64,000 bases of DNA from Saccharicrinis sp050589685. Lineage in GTDB: Bacteria > Bacteroidota > Bacteroidia > Bacteroidales > Marinilabiliaceae. A program made the position numbers and the translations under genes. Positions 26,388 to 36,258 of this stretch are shown piece after piece. Each line of letters opens with the position of its first letter. Position 1 is the stretch's first letter. The DNA lies in assembly GCF_050589685.1 (NCBI RefSeq), contig NZ_JBNGOS010000010.1, positions 124,001 through 188,000 on the forward strand. Direction: 5' to 3'. The notes below the pieces were generated by a model. It was not told the DNA's origin and did no database searches. It saw only the letters and a program-made list of their open reading frames with translations.

Positions 26388-27392
26388 TTAGTACGATCTA
26401 ACAATTTCTGCTATTCCATTTACCCACACTTCGGAATCGTTAAGGCTTTCGACCAGTTGAAGCTTTTCGCCCCCATTCTCGAGGAATTCTTCGTTGTATT
26501 CAAATCCTATTTCCACTTCTGTTTCCAGACAATCAGTCACAAACGCTGGCGATACAACCAAAACTCTCTTCTTTCCCCTGTTTAAAAGATCCCTTAATAC
26601 ATCATCGGTAAAGGGCATTAACCAATTTTTGCTTAATCGGCTTTGGAAAGAAACGGTGTATTTTTCTTTTTCCAGCCCTAGTTCCTTTGCCATAAGCCTT
26701 GTCGTTTGATAACAAGTAGCCTTATAACAATTCCTTCCATGATCTGGCATAGCAACATGGCAAGAACATTCAGGACTTTTAATTGGGGGATGTAATTTAT
26801 TCACTTGTCTATCGGGTAAGCCATGGTACGAAAACACTACATGGTCATAACTGTCAATATCGTGCTTTTTGATGTTATGAACAAATGCACCGATAAATGC
26901 CGGATGATCATAAAACTGGTCTACATATTTGATGGTGGGCAGTTTTTTCCAGTTTTTAACTTCCCTATTAACTTTGTTGATGGTAGACAAGGTTGTGGAT
27001 GTTGCATATTGCGGATAGTGTGGCAAAACAATCAGTTCTTCATAATTGTTTTTCTGAATTTCTTTCAACACATACTTAAGAGATGGGTTTCCGTAGCGCA
27101 TGGCCGAATAAACATCATATTCGCCCTTCAGCTTGTCGTTGAGTTTTTTAACCAATCGGGATTGATAAAACATTAATGGGGAACCGTCCTTAGTCCATAA
27201 CCGCTGATATAACTTGGTAGAATTATTTAACCGAAAAGGAATGATAATCAGATTAACCAGTATTTTTTGCAAAAGCCACGGAATGTCTATCACCAACCTA
27301 TCGTTTAAAAACTCAAACAAGAATCTGCGCACAGCCTTCTTTTCTGGCTTATCCGGTGTACCGATATTGATGATTAATAATGCTTTCTTCAT
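26388..27392 (-). CDS. hemH: Ferrochelatase
   Basis: The 334-residue protein is a ferrochelatase: ALLIINIGTPDKP start, YHGLPDRQ with the catalytic His near residue 190, and the ETEVEIGFEYNEEF acidic stretch near residue 305 of the metal-binding wall. An insertion with four Cys (SPECSCHV...RNCYKATCYQ), near residue 210, is seen in some family members. It inserts ferrous iron into protoporphyrin IX at the cytoplasmic membrane, or into coproporphyrin in the alternative pathway; co-occurrence with HemG of the FAD type leaves both open. It is the last gene of the hemN-hemG-hemH operon (48 bp after hemG). Confidence 0.95.
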   Translation of the reverse strand: MKKALLIINIGTPDKPEKKAVRRFLFEFLNDRLVIDIPWLLQKILVNLIIIPFRLNNSTKLYQRLWTKDGSPLMFYQSRLVKKLNDKLKGEYDVYSAMRYGNPSLKYVLKEIQKNNYEELIVLPHYPQYATSTTLSTINKVNREVKNWKKLPTIKYVDQFYDHPAFIGAFVHNIKKHDIDSYDHVVFSYHGLPDRQVNKLHPPIKSPECSCHVAMPDHGRNCYKATCYQTTRLMAKELGLEKEKYTVSFQSRLSKNWLMPFTDDVLRDLLNRGKKRVLVVSPAFVTDCLETEVEIGFEYNEEFLENGGEKLQLVESLNDSEVWVNGIAEIVRSY

Positions 27393-27440
27393 GTATACAA
27401 TTGACTTTTAGGCAAAAAAAAACAGATAAATAATTGATTA

Positions 27441-28805
27441 CTAAAGTATCCTCGATAATTCCAAGGCTTGCTGCACCCTATCGGCCATTCCTATGCCATC
27501 CCTTATATTTCCCGCTAAATGCAATCCCTCAACTTCCATTTCTATCCGGTCAATGGCTTCATACCGTTCTTTGGTTGAAATATCGTATTGGGGAATGGCA
27601 TTCTGATAGCGGAACACTTTGAATAGATCAGGTTGTTCCGCACAATATAAAGTGGACTCAATTTCTGCCAAAACCATATCCCGAATCTCTTCGTCCGACT
27701 TCAATATCATTTCAGGTTTTTTGATGCCACCAACAAAAACAGATAAAACGGCACCTTCTTTGGGGCTTCTTCCTGCAAACAAAGCGCTTGGAAACAGGAT
27801 ACCCAGGATATCCCTTTTTTCAATGCCAGGCACTAACCCTCCAAAGGCATTCAGTTTTTTCCCCGTCCATTGTTTATAACCGACCACCACCTGAACCACT
27901 TTGGCATAGGTAATATTAGCGATTGGTTTCAATAGTTCCTTCTGAACAAATGGTAAAATATCCAGCAATCCCTTCCCTCCGAATGTTGTTACTATCTGAG
28001 AAGAATTTATAGATACCGCTTCCCCGTTATCCGCTTTAAATTCTGAGGTAAATCCGGCTTCAGTTTTTTTAATCTTAAGCGCTTGGCATCCACAAAAAAT
28101 TGCTTCGTCCGAAATATTATGCTCCAATGCCGAGATCAGCTTATTCAATCCACCTTTGGCCGAGAACACCTCGCGGCTCACTCGCTTTTGCAACTCAGTT
28201 TTGGGTTCTTTTTTCTTTTTGATGGCACCGCGTATAAAACTTCCATAATTCTGTTCCAAATTATAGAGTTTGGGCAGGGCATAACGGGTGATCAGTTTTA
28301 CAGGATCACCGGCATAGATACCCGAGACAAATGGATCAACCGCATAATCCAGAAAACTTTGCCCTAATCGTCGTTTAACCAATTCTGCCAGCGTTTCATC
28401 CGGGTTAGCACCTTTCTTTCGCCAAGGTTCTCCCAATATTCTAAATTTATCTTTTAACTTAAATAGGGGCGTTGAAATAGCCTTTAACAAACCAGAAGGA
28501 AGAGGCTCCCATTTGCCACTTTTCAAAATCCATCTTTCATCAGCTTCAGGATTGGGTGTGACCAGCTCGCAACTCCCTTTTAAATCATCAAATAACTGCA
28601 CAATACCTTCGGTTCCTATCACACCTGTATTGGGGCCTTTTTCGTAGACAAATCCTTCTTCTTCCGCCGTGCTGATCACGCCGCCAACCCTATCATTTTT
28701 TTCAAGAAGCATTACTTTCTTACCCGCTTTTTCTAAGTAAAAAGCCAGTGTTAATCCGGTAAGCCCCGCACCAACTATTACAATGTCAACTTTATTATCC
28801 GCCAT
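27441..28805 (-). CDS. hemG: Protoporphyrinogen/coproporphyrinogen oxidase, FAD type (HemY family)
   Basis: The 454-residue flavoprotein starts with the dinucleotide motif VIVGAGLTGLTLAFYLEKAG and GGVIST. It has the SFLDYAVDPFVSGIYAGDP segment near residue 170 typical of protoporphyrinogen oxidases, and ends HLAGNIRDGIGMADRVQQA for FAD binding. It takes six electrons off a porphyrinogen using oxygen. The oxygen-dependent enzyme beside an oxygen-independent HemN suggests an organism that meets both oxic and anoxic conditions. Some databases call this gene hemY. It starts 2 bp after the hemN stop, so the two are translationally linked. Confidence 0.94.
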   Translation of the reverse strand: MADNKVDIVIVGAGLTGLTLAFYLEKAGKKVMLLEKNDRVGGVISTAEEEGFVYEKGPNTGVIGTEGIVQLFDDLKGSCELVTPNPEADERWILKSGKWEPLPSGLLKAISTPLFKLKDKFRILGEPWRKKGANPDETLAELVKRRLGQSFLDYAVDPFVSGIYAGDPVKLITRYALPKLYNLEQNYGSFIRGAIKKKKEPKTELQKRVSREVFSAKGGLNKLISALEHNISDEAIFCGCQALKIKKTEAGFTSEFKADNGEAVSINSSQIVTTFGGKGLLDILPFVQKELLKPIANITYAKVVQVVVGYKQWTGKKLNAFGGLVPGIEKRDILGILFPSALFAGRSPKEGAVLSVFVGGIKKPEMILKSDEEIRDMVLAEIESTLYCAEQPDLFKVFRYQNAIPQYDISTKERYEAIDRIEMEVEGLHLAGNIRDGIGMADRVQQALELSRIL

Positions 28806-28807
28806 CT

Positions 28808-30187
28808 TTATAGTGAGTTTGAATATCTCTTATTACTACCTTGCAAAGCTGGATCAAAAGCTGCTACAATATTCCGGATAAACATGGTACCTAACTCCGT
28901 GATCTCGATTTGCTCATCTGTAAAGTCGATTAATTCATCCTCCTTAAATTGTTTCAAAACAAGTTCGTCATAACCAATCAGCTTTTTGATGGTTAAGGCA
29001 TCGCTTGAAAAATCTTTGGCAACGATATGCCAGTCGATAAATTTATTACACATTAACTCATTTATCACGGTTCTGATCATTTTTTGCTCCTTGGTAACCA
29101 TAACCCCTTTTTCAACCGGTAGTATTTCTTTCTCTATCGATTCGATATATTTTTTTACCTCTTTCGTATTCTGGATATAACCGCCAGAGAGCTGACTAAT
29201 GGACGAAACACCTACCGCATAAACCTGTCCCGTTGTTCGCCTGGTACAATAACCCTGAAAGTTACGGTGTAATTGGTGTTTTTCAAGTGCCTGGCAAAGT
29301 TCATCCTCTGGCAAGGCGTAATGGTCGAGACCGATAGATATATAACCTGCCTTTAAAAGCATGGCATATGCAGCCAAAAACATGTCCAATTTATCATCGG
29401 CACTGGGTAATCCTTTTTCGTCCAAAATCTTTTGGTGTTCTTTGAACCACGGTACATGGGCGTATGAGAATGTCACCAACCTGTCCGGCTTGATTTCAAT
29501 AGCTTGTTGAATAGATTCACAAAAACTTTTTGTTGTTTGACCGGGCAAGCCGTAAATAAAGTCCAGGTTCACGGCAAATTTCTCATTTTCCGACTTCACA
29601 TATTTAACCAAATCACCCACCGGCAAGGCTGATGGCTTACGGTTGACATCTTGTAAAACACATTCGTCAAAATCCTGTATACCAAAACTAAAACGATTAA
29701 AACCAGCTTTGAACAACTCATCTAAATAAGGGTAAGACAGGTGAGCTGGATTACATTCAATCGCAATTTCCGGATTTTCGATTAAATCAAACGCATCAAA
29801 AAGGATATCATTAATCTCTTTTAGATAGGATGCTTTAATGGCGTTGGGCGTTCCTCCTCCATAATGAATTTGGGAAATCTTACGTCCTCTATCAATCTTG
29901 TTTATAATTAGCGAGATCTCCTTTTTCAGTGCATCCATATAATTTCTGATCTCATCTGCCCTACCCATTTTTATGGCATTGCATCCACAGTAATGGCAAA
30001 TCTGTGCACAGAAGGGAATGTGGATATAAAAGGCAACATTCTGTGGTTCTTCCTCATTTGATTTTACCAGAAGATGATTAAAATCATCTACCTTAAAATC
30101 ATCCGTAAAATGATTTGCGGGAGGATAACTGGTATATCTAGGAACAGGAACATTATATTTATCGAGTAATTGCTTATTTACTTTCAT
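28808..30187 (-). CDS. hemN: Oxygen-independent coproporphyrinogen III dehydrogenase
   Basis: The 459-residue radical SAM enzyme contains YIHIPFCAQICHYCGCN near residue 52, with the CxxxCxxC iron-sulfur ligands, then YGGGTPNA near residue 108, SFGIQDF near 172 and NLDFIYGLPGQT near 210, all in HemN order. PRYTSYPPA near residue 15 is the N-terminal trip-wire segment. It oxidatively decarboxylates two propionates of coproporphyrinogen III without oxygen. It is the first gene of the haem operon; a promoter-like box lies about 130 bp upstream. Confidence 0.96.
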   Translation of the reverse strand: MKVNKQLLDKYNVPVPRYTSYPPANHFTDDFKVDDFNHLLVKSNEEEPQNVAFYIHIPFCAQICHYCGCNAIKMGRADEIRNYMDALKKEISLIINKIDRGRKISQIHYGGGTPNAIKASYLKEINDILFDAFDLIENPEIAIECNPAHLSYPYLDELFKAGFNRFSFGIQDFDECVLQDVNRKPSALPVGDLVKYVKSENEKFAVNLDFIYGLPGQTTKSFCESIQQAIEIKPDRLVTFSYAHVPWFKEHQKILDEKGLPSADDKLDMFLAAYAMLLKAGYISIGLDHYALPEDELCQALEKHQLHRNFQGYCTRRTTGQVYAVGVSSISQLSGGYIQNTKEVKKYIESIEKEILPVEKGVMVTKEQKMIRTVINELMCNKFIDWHIVAKDFSSDALTIKKLIGYDELVLKQFKEDELIDFTDEQIEITELGTMFIRNIVAAFDPALQGSNKRYSNSL

Positions 30188-30317
30188 TTTGTGTTAAGGA
30201 CTTATGAACACGGAGTCGCAGGGACACAAAGTTCAATTTAATTTTATTGTACTATTATAATTATGTAGCGTTTGTTTTGTTCACCGAGGCAATAAAATAA
30301 GATGAACAGTAAGATTG

Positions 30318-30344
30318 CAAAAATAGCAAATTATATTCAACAAA
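30318..30344 (-). promoter_or_regulatory. Promoter-like boxes before hemN
   Basis: On the minus strand TATTTTTG (30325-30318) matches TAnnTTTG, with a TTTG at 30344-30341. The spacing is 15 bp, shorter than usual, so only the -7 box is firm. The leader to hemN would be about 120 nt. Confidence 0.3.
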
Positions 30345-30430
30345 TTCTTTGGTTTGTTGAATAAGCCAATGCGTGAATCACAATCCAAATGACAACTGGC
30401 TAGTGCACCAATGACTATTGACGGAGAACG

Positions 30431-31291
30431 TTACTTCCTTACCAAGTCATCGAGCATAGCATCCACTGTCGGGAATTGAAATGGGAAATTTAAATCCAAC
30501 AAACGTTGAGGTTTTACTTTCTGTCCCTTAAGAAGCACACTGGCACCATCCCCAAACACCATCTTCATCATGAACTTGCTGGCTTTAAAAAGGACCGGTC
30601 TATTAAGCTTTTGGCCTAGTTTTTTCGAAAAATATTGATTCGACACCATATCCGGGGCCACCAAATTATAGACTCCATTCGATTCCGGATTTTTAAGGAT
30701 GTACCAGATGGCCGAAAGAAAGTCGTTGATGTGAATGCATGGAAACGATTGCAAGCCATCACCGACTACTGCTCCCAGACCCATTTTAAAAGAAGGCAAC
30801 ATCTTGGCCAACGCTCCTTGTTTGGCATCCAGCACCACACCAATGCGCATAACCGCCAGCTTAACATTCATGGAAGTTAATGGTGCTAAAGCAGATTCCC
30901 AGTCCTTGCAAACCGAGGCCAAAAAGTCATCTCCCAGCCTGTCCGAAAATTCATCATGTTCATAAACATCATCGTAAATACCCACTGCCGAAGATGAGAG
31001 GACAATGGAGGGCTTATTTTTAGCCAACCCAATCGCTTCTACCAGCAGCTTGGTGGTTTCAACCCTGCTGTCGCGAATAGTTTTTTTATAGCTGGATGTC
31101 CATTTTTTTAGAATAGGAGCACCAGCTAAATTAATTAACATATTAGCACCTTCAATTTTATCAGCGATTGTTTTGGGACTTCCTTTAAAGTCTTGACGAG
31201 ATATATTTACCACTTCAAAACCATTCTCCTTAAAAAAAAGGCCAATTCTAGAACCTAAAAAACCTGTACCTCCGGTTAAGCAAATCTTCAT
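30431..31291 (-). CDS. TIGR01777-type NAD-dependent epimerase/dehydratase
   Basis: The 286-residue SDR-fold protein starts ICLTGGTGFLGSRIG (Rossmann loop) and has INLAGAPILKKWTSSYKKTIRDSRVETT near residue 53, the hallmark of the TIGR01777/SDR39U1 group. Next come SSSAVGIYDDVYEHDE near residue 100 and DFLASVCKDWE. The C-terminus has the DUF1731-like end (VKPQRLLDLNFPFQFP). Function is poorly defined; such proteins are often found near cell-envelope or haem genes. It stands alone on the minus strand. Confidence 0.9.
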   Translation of the reverse strand: MKICLTGGTGFLGSRIGLFFKENGFEVVNISRQDFKGSPKTIADKIEGANMLINLAGAPILKKWTSSYKKTIRDSRVETTKLLVEAIGLAKNKPSIVLSSSAVGIYDDVYEHDEFSDRLGDDFLASVCKDWESALAPLTSMNVKLAVMRIGVVLDAKQGALAKMLPSFKMGLGAVVGDGLQSFPCIHINDFLSAIWYILKNPESNGVYNLVAPDMVSNQYFSKKLGQKLNRPVLFKASKFMMKMVFGDGASVLLKGQKVKPQRLLDLNFPFQFPTVDAMLDDLVRK

Positions 31292-31694
31292 AACTATATT
31301 ACTGGTTATATTTTGTAACGATGCATAAAATTAGAAAAAGTTTTATCCAAACTAAGTATTGCGATACTTAACTCCTGAATAAGGGTGCCGATCTATTTGA
31401 GAAAAGGTTATTATACCTGATGAACTTCAAATTTATCGATGATGTCGAATCCATATCACTTCTTACCTTTTCTTACCAGATTGATTTGTCGATTCACACG
31501 AAAGGGAAAACCAACAAAAGACCATTTTGTGAACATCTTCACCTAACTTTGACAACTCAATTCCGGGCAATTTCAGTAATTACGTTTAAAAAGCCCAAAT
31601 GAATTACGTTCTTTTTCTCCCATTGAAAAACAAAACATTAAAATGAAACGTTCTCTTAATCTTACACTTGCCTTGACTTAACATATGTAAGCTT
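31292..31694. other. Gene-free interval
   Basis: This 403-bp stretch between the epimerase start and the cdaA stop is AT-rich. I found no hairpin terminator, tRNA or convincing reading frame in it. Confidence 0.5.
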
Positions 31695-32471
31695 TTACTT
31701 TGATTGTTCGTGCCCCAGGAGCTTCTCCAACTCTTCTGGTGTTACCCCATGGTTTATCTCGCCCGCATGAAAATACGATATCTTTCCGGTCTCTTCCGAA
31801 ACCACGATAGCCGAAGCATCGGTTGCTTCTGTTACACCGAGTGCAGCCCGATGCCTTAGTCCCAGTTTTTTCGGCAGGTCAAAACTTTGCGACACAGGTA
31901 ATATACAGCCTGCCGCTTTTATTTTGTTTTGCGCCACAATAACCGCCCCATCGTGCAACGGACTATTCTTAAAAAAAATATTTTCTAACAAACGACTTGA
32001 AATTACGGCATTCACCAACTCTCCCGTCTGCACATAATCCAACAATTCCGATTTTTTAGATATCACGATGATAGCCCCTGTTTTTGTTCTAGCCAGATTC
32101 TGACAGGTTCGTACAATGGGTTTATTATAGATGTTCATGACACCTGTTGAGGGAGTGGAAAATATTTTTTCGAATGAGAAACGATTGGCTATGTTATATT
32201 TGGTACCCATCAGCAGAAAAAAACGCCTTATCTCCTGCTGAAATACAACAATTAGAGCTATCACCCCCACATTTACAATATTGTCTATTATGGCAGTGGA
32301 CAACTCCATATTTAAAAACTTGATAAAAAGCCAAAAAGCAATAAATGCAAACAATCCGAAAAAGATATTCTGAGCTACCGTACCCCTAATAAGCTTATAG
32401 AGCCTGTACATCAGGTAAGCCACCAGTGTAATATCAATTACGTCAATAAATCGTATATCTAAAAATGTCAT
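31695..32471 (-). CDS. cdaA: Diadenylate cyclase, CdaA type
   Basis: The 258-residue protein has three N-terminal membrane helices (to about residue 85) and a DAC (DisA_N) domain. The catalytic DGA motif sits in SPLHDGAVIV near residue 168 and the RHR motif in GLRHRAALG near residue 205. It joins two ATP into cyclic di-AMP at the inner face of the membrane. It follows folP by 129 bp in the same direction; this folP-cdaA order is common in Bacteroidota. No glmM or cdaR is nearby, unlike in Firmicutes. Cyclic di-AMP usually controls potassium and osmolyte uptake. Confidence 0.93.
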   Translation of the reverse strand: MTFLDIRFIDVIDITLVAYLMYRLYKLIRGTVAQNIFFGLFAFIAFWLFIKFLNMELSTAIIDNIVNVGVIALIVVFQQEIRRFFLLMGTKYNIANRFSFEKIFSTPSTGVMNIYNKPIVRTCQNLARTKTGAIIVISKKSELLDYVQTGELVNAVISSRLLENIFFKNSPLHDGAVIVAQNKIKAAGCILPVSQSFDLPKKLGLRHRAALGVTEATDASAIVVSEETGKISYFHAGEINHGVTPEELEKLLGHEQSK

Positions 32472-32600
32472 ATTATTCTTTTGTGCATGCTAATTACACG
32501 AATTTATCTTATTTAAACAATATAATAGCGGGTTAATTATAACCGCCTCCGGTCAGTTTTAAAATCCTGTCGTCAGAGATCTCAAAATGTATGAAATATA

Positions 32601-33464
32601 TTAACCACGAAGCTTTTTATATATTCCCACGCACTCTCTTGCTTCTTTAACATCGTGTACCCTTAATATTTCAGCTCCTCTTTCTAAAGCCAACATATTT
32701 AGGGCTGTGGTTCCGTTTAAAGCCTCTTCGGGTGTACCATTAAACAATTTGTATATCATCGATTTTCGCGATATTCCAATTAGTAAAGGTAACTCCAAAA
32801 GTTTTAATTCATTCAATCGTTTCATCAGCTCGTAGTTGTGCTCCATTGATTTTCCAAAACCAAAACCCGGGTCAATAATTACATCATGAACGCCCAGCAA
32901 ACCCAACTTTCGTTTCTTTTCTGCCAAATAATCAATCACTTCAAAAACCACATCTTTTTCGTAAAACGGATTTAGCTGCATATTTTGCGGTGTACCCTTC
33001 ATATGCATCATAATATAAGCCACATTTAACTCTGCTACCGTCTGAAACATCCTGTCATCCATTTCCCCTGCCGAAATATCGTTAATAATATCCACCTGAA
33101 AAGTTTTTACAACCTGTTTGGCTATTTCCGACCGAAATGTATCCACAGAAATGATGCTGTCTGGAAACTTGTTTCTTGCCAACTCCAAAACTGACAGCAA
33201 CCGTTTTAACTCTTCCTTTTCACTTATATGTTGAGCACCGGGACGAGAGGAATAGGCTCCGATATCTATTATATCGGCTCCCTCCTTTAACATCTTTGTT
33301 AATCTTTGCAGTACGAATTTATTATCTTTGTATCTACCTCCATCAAAAAAGGAATCTGGAGTGATGTTAAGAATACCCATTACCAAAGGACTACTCACAT
33401 CCAGTAATTTCCCATTACAGTTTATAGTTTTGGGTTTATTTAAAAAACCGTTTGATTTTTGCAT
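32601..33464 (-). CDS. folP: Dihydropteroate synthase
   Basis: The 287-residue TIM-barrel enzyme has VMGILNITPDSFFDGGRY near residue 28 (pterin and pABA loop), DIGAYSSRPGA near residue 65, VDTFRS, DPGFGFGKS near residue 190 and ISRKSM near 220. It condenses p-aminobenzoate with dihydropterin pyrophosphate in folate synthesis and is the sulfonamide target. A near-perfect -7 box (TACTTTTG) lies 20 bp upstream of its start. Probably cotranscribed with cdaA. Confidence 0.96.
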   Translation of the reverse strand: MQKSNGFLNKPKTINCNGKLLDVSSPLVMGILNITPDSFFDGGRYKDNKFVLQRLTKMLKEGADIIDIGAYSSRPGAQHISEKEELKRLLSVLELARNKFPDSIISVDTFRSEIAKQVVKTFQVDIINDISAGEMDDRMFQTVAELNVAYIMMHMKGTPQNMQLNPFYEKDVVFEVIDYLAEKKRKLGLLGVHDVIIDPGFGFGKSMEHNYELMKRLNELKLLELPLLIGISRKSMIYKLFNGTPEEALNGTTALNMLALERGAEILRVHDVKEARECVGIYKKLRG

Positions 33465-33483
33465 GAATTGACTTTTAATGATG

Positions 33484-33491
33484 CAAAAGTA
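33484..33491 (-). promoter_or_regulatory. -7 promoter box for folP-cdaA
   Basis: On the minus strand TACTTTTG (33491-33484) fits TAnnTTTG exactly. No clear -33 TTTG at the usual distance was seen. Transcription would start around 33478, 14 nt before folP. Confidence 0.4.
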
Positions 33492-33777
33492 GTTTAATCA
33501 TGTAATATTTAAAACGGGAAAAGTGTAACAGTCATTCTATTTTCGGTCGATTTGTCAGCTAAAATAGTAATATCGTCAGGGATCCTCTAACAAAACGTCA
33601 GTTTGTTTCTTATTTTAATTTCGCATTTACCATTCCAAAGAACAACTTTACATACACAATATCAACACATTACGATATTTATATTTAACATATCACATTT
33701 ATACATATCTATTTATTTGGATATTTACATTTATGGATTTATATTTGAAACCTCAAAAGCAACAAATTTGAATAAAA
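33492..33777. other. Divergent intergenic region between folP and the efflux operon
   Basis: This is a highly AT-rich interval, with many T and A runs near 33620-33760, lying between divergent genes. It must hold the efflux-operon promoter, but no clear TTTG/TAnnTTTG pair was found. Confidence 0.3.
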
Positions 33778-35121
33778 ATGACAATAACTATGCATACAAA
33801 AAAACTATTCATCTTAACACTAAGCATTTGTTTAGGTGTTTTATGGCCTGCAAAAGCTCAAGACTCAGGTAATGTTTTTACCCTGAATCAAATATTGGAA
33901 ATGGCTAATAGCAATAACAGCGAGATTCTTAAGAGCCTGGCGGATGCTAAAAGCGCCAAAGCCGATAATCAACAGGCAAACGCAGGTATTTTGCCATCTG
34001 TTGAACTTTCAGGCACATATTATTCAACGACAGACCCGCTCAATGCTTTTGGTTTTAAATTACAGCAAGCCATTGTAACAGGGGACGATTTTACCCCAAG
34101 TCTATTAAACGACCCAGGCAGTATCAACAATTTCCATACTCAGATAAAAATAGAGCAACCATTAATTAATGTGGATGCCTGGATGGGAAAAAGTGCCGCC
34201 ACAAAGAAAGTGAAAGCCGTTGAACTAAAAAGTGAATATACAAAATCACATATTCATTACCTATTAAAACAAACCTATTATGCCCTGCAACTGGCCAAAG
34301 GTAGAAAATTGGTTATTGAAAAGGCGCACAAAGCTTCTGCGGCTTATTTACAAATGGCCGAGGATAACCTGGAACAAGGTTATATGAAAGAGGCCGATCT
34401 GCTGGCTATTAAGGTTAGAGCCCTTGAATTGGACGCTCAAATGAAAGCCGCCGTAAATCAAGAAAAATCCATCAAAGAGTCACTTAACTTTTTAATAGGA
34501 CGAGATATTAACCTTCCATTGGAAGTGGCAGACTCCATTCATAAAGTAAACTTCTCTTTTTCGGGATTGAATACGGTAATCAACAGAGCCGATGTAGTGG
34601 CGATGCAATATGGCATGGAAGCCAGAAAGCTGATGAAGAAAAGCAGTGCGTTCAGTTTTGCTCCCAGGATTAACGCCTTTGGCATGTACAATATGTACGA
34701 TGCCGATCTAGGAGGTTTCGATGCGGACAGCTATATGTTAGGAATCAACCTTCAGTGGAAATTGTTTAACGGAGGAAAAAACCTGGGCAAACTGAATAAG
34801 TCGAAGGCAGAATTCCATAAATCGGAAATAGAATATCAGGAATATCTCGACAAAGGAAATATGGAACTGATGCAGGCCAAAAGAGATATTGCGGTTAACG
34901 AAAGTCAGCTGTTAACTTATAAAATGGCTGCAGAACAAGCACAAGAGTCGTTAAGGATTAGAACGAACCGCTATGAGGAAGGAATGGAAAGAACATCGGA
35001 CCTATTAATGGCGGAAGCCACATCAGCCGAAAACGAATTAAAGCATTTAAATGCAATTTACAACTATAATATCTCAGTGTTCAAATACGAGCTGCTCTCA
35101 TCAGAATCAGCTTCTAAATAA
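33778..35121 (+). CDS. TolC-family outer-membrane efflux protein
   Basis: The 447-residue protein has a signal peptide (KKLFILTLSICLGVLWPAKAQ). Two repeats of long amphipathic helices follow, one with KTYYALQLAKG-like text near residue 160 and AEDNLEQGYMKEADLL near residue 200, as in OEP-domain channels. The second half begins around residue 260 and ends with a membrane-strand-rich piece and long coiled coil. It forms the outer-membrane exit duct for the following adaptor and RND pump. An in-frame ATG at 33790 is an alternative start. Confidence 0.93.
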   Translation: MTITMHTKKLFILTLSICLGVLWPAKAQDSGNVFTLNQILEMANSNNSEILKSLADAKSAKADNQQANAGILPSVELSGTYYSTTDPLNAFGFKLQQAIVTGDDFTPSLLNDPGSINNFHTQIKIEQPLINVDAWMGKSAATKKVKAVELKSEYTKSHIHYLLKQTYYALQLAKGRKLVIEKAHKASAAYLQMAEDNLEQGYMKEADLLAIKVRALELDAQMKAAVNQEKSIKESLNFLIGRDINLPLEVADSIHKVNFSFSGLNTVINRADVVAMQYGMEARKLMKKSSAFSFAPRINAFGMYNMYDADLGGFDADSYMLGINLQWKLFNGGKNLGKLNKSKAEFHKSEIEYQEYLDKGNMELMQAKRDIAVNESQLLTYKMAAEQAQESLRIRTNRYEEGMERTSDLLMAEATSAENELKHLNAIYNYNISVFKYELLSSESASK

Positions 35122-35159
35122 AATCTCAATTAGTAAATAATAAAAAACTCAAAATAACT

Positions 35160-36230
35160 ATGAATCTTTCAAAATTATTCATGCTTGTAATAGCTGCGGG
35201 AATGTTGCTACAAAGTTGCGGCAGTCGCGAAAAAGAGGAAACCCAGAAAGCAGGTGTGCCTGTACAAACTATTGCCATTAAGGCATCGGAGGTACCTAAA
35301 TCCTATCAATATCCGGGAACTGTTGCTTCGGTAAAAAAATCGACCTTGAGCACCCGCATCATGGGGCAAATAAACAAGGTTTATGTGCATGAGGGCGATA
35401 AAGTCGAAAAAGGACAGCTATTACTGGCTATCCGAAGTAACGATATCATGGCTAAAAAAAGTCAGGTTGAAGCCAACATACTAGAAGTGAAAGCAGCCTA
35501 CAAAAATGCAGAAACCGATTTCAACAGAATCAGTAACTTGTACGAAAAGAAAAGTGCAACTAAAAAGGAATTGGACGATATCACCACTCATTTTAATATG
35601 ATGAAAGCCCGATTGGAGGCCGCCAGCAAGGCAAAGGCCGAAGTGGAAGCCATGATGATGTATGCCAATATCCGCGCACCTTATTCAGGTGTGGTTACCA
35701 ACAGTTTTGTGGATGCGGGCGATATGGCCAATCCGGGAATGCCCTTGCTGGCAGTTGAAGCACCGGGACAGTTCGAGGTGATTACCCGTGTTCCAGAATC
35801 GGAGATCGATTTGGTTGCCAAAGACGATACCGTTTATGTAGCCTTAAAAAACTGCGACGAAGATGTTATGGGCGTTATTTCCAGGGTGAGTACTTCAAGT
35901 ATGTTATCCGGTGCCCAGTTCGAAACCCGAGTTTCATTACTGCCAAACGAAAAGCAAAAAGATGCTTTGAGAAGCGGCATGTTTGCCCAGGTGAAATTAA
36001 CCAAGGGAAGCAATAAAAAAATAATGGTATCTAAAGATTTAATTGTCAACAGAGGCCAGTTAACCGGCATATGGACCGTTGGCGAATCTAAAGCCGCACT
36101 GTTGCGTTGGGTGCGTCTGGGTAAAAGCAATGCAAATCAGGTTGAGATTCTCTCGGGACTTTTGGAAGGGGACCAACTGATTGTAAAATGTGACGAGAGG
36201 TTGTACGACGGGATGGCTTTAGAACTTTAA
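35160..36230 (+). CDS. RND efflux periplasmic adaptor lipoprotein
   Basis: The 356-residue protein has a lipoprotein signal ending in LLQSCGS, with the lipid-bearing Cys at residue 20. Next come the biotinyl-lipoyl-like half-motif GQINKVYVHEGDKVEKGQLL near residue 70, a short alpha-hairpin (residues ~95-160) and the second lipoyl half near MYANIRAPYSGVVTNSFVDAGD. A beta-barrel and membrane-proximal domain make up the rest. It links inner-membrane RND pump to TolC. It begins 38 bp after tolC and ends 28 bp before the RND ATG. Confidence 0.94.
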   Translation: MNLSKLFMLVIAAGMLLQSCGSREKEETQKAGVPVQTIAIKASEVPKSYQYPGTVASVKKSTLSTRIMGQINKVYVHEGDKVEKGQLLLAIRSNDIMAKKSQVEANILEVKAAYKNAETDFNRISNLYEKKSATKKELDDITTHFNMMKARLEAASKAKAEVEAMMMYANIRAPYSGVVTNSFVDAGDMANPGMPLLAVEAPGQFEVITRVPESEIDLVAKDDTVYVALKNCDEDVMGVISRVSTSSMLSGAQFETRVSLLPNEKQKDALRSGMFAQVKLTKGSNKKIMVSKDLIVNRGQLTGIWTVGESKAALLRWVRLGKSNANQVEILSGLLEGDQLIVKCDERLYDGMALEL

Positions 36231-36258
36231 TTACTAACCAAACTAATTGTTTGAGAAT

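Noticed and set aside
31420..31602. A 60-codon frame between the epimerase and cdaA
   Set aside because: No start context, no family, and residue use looks random.
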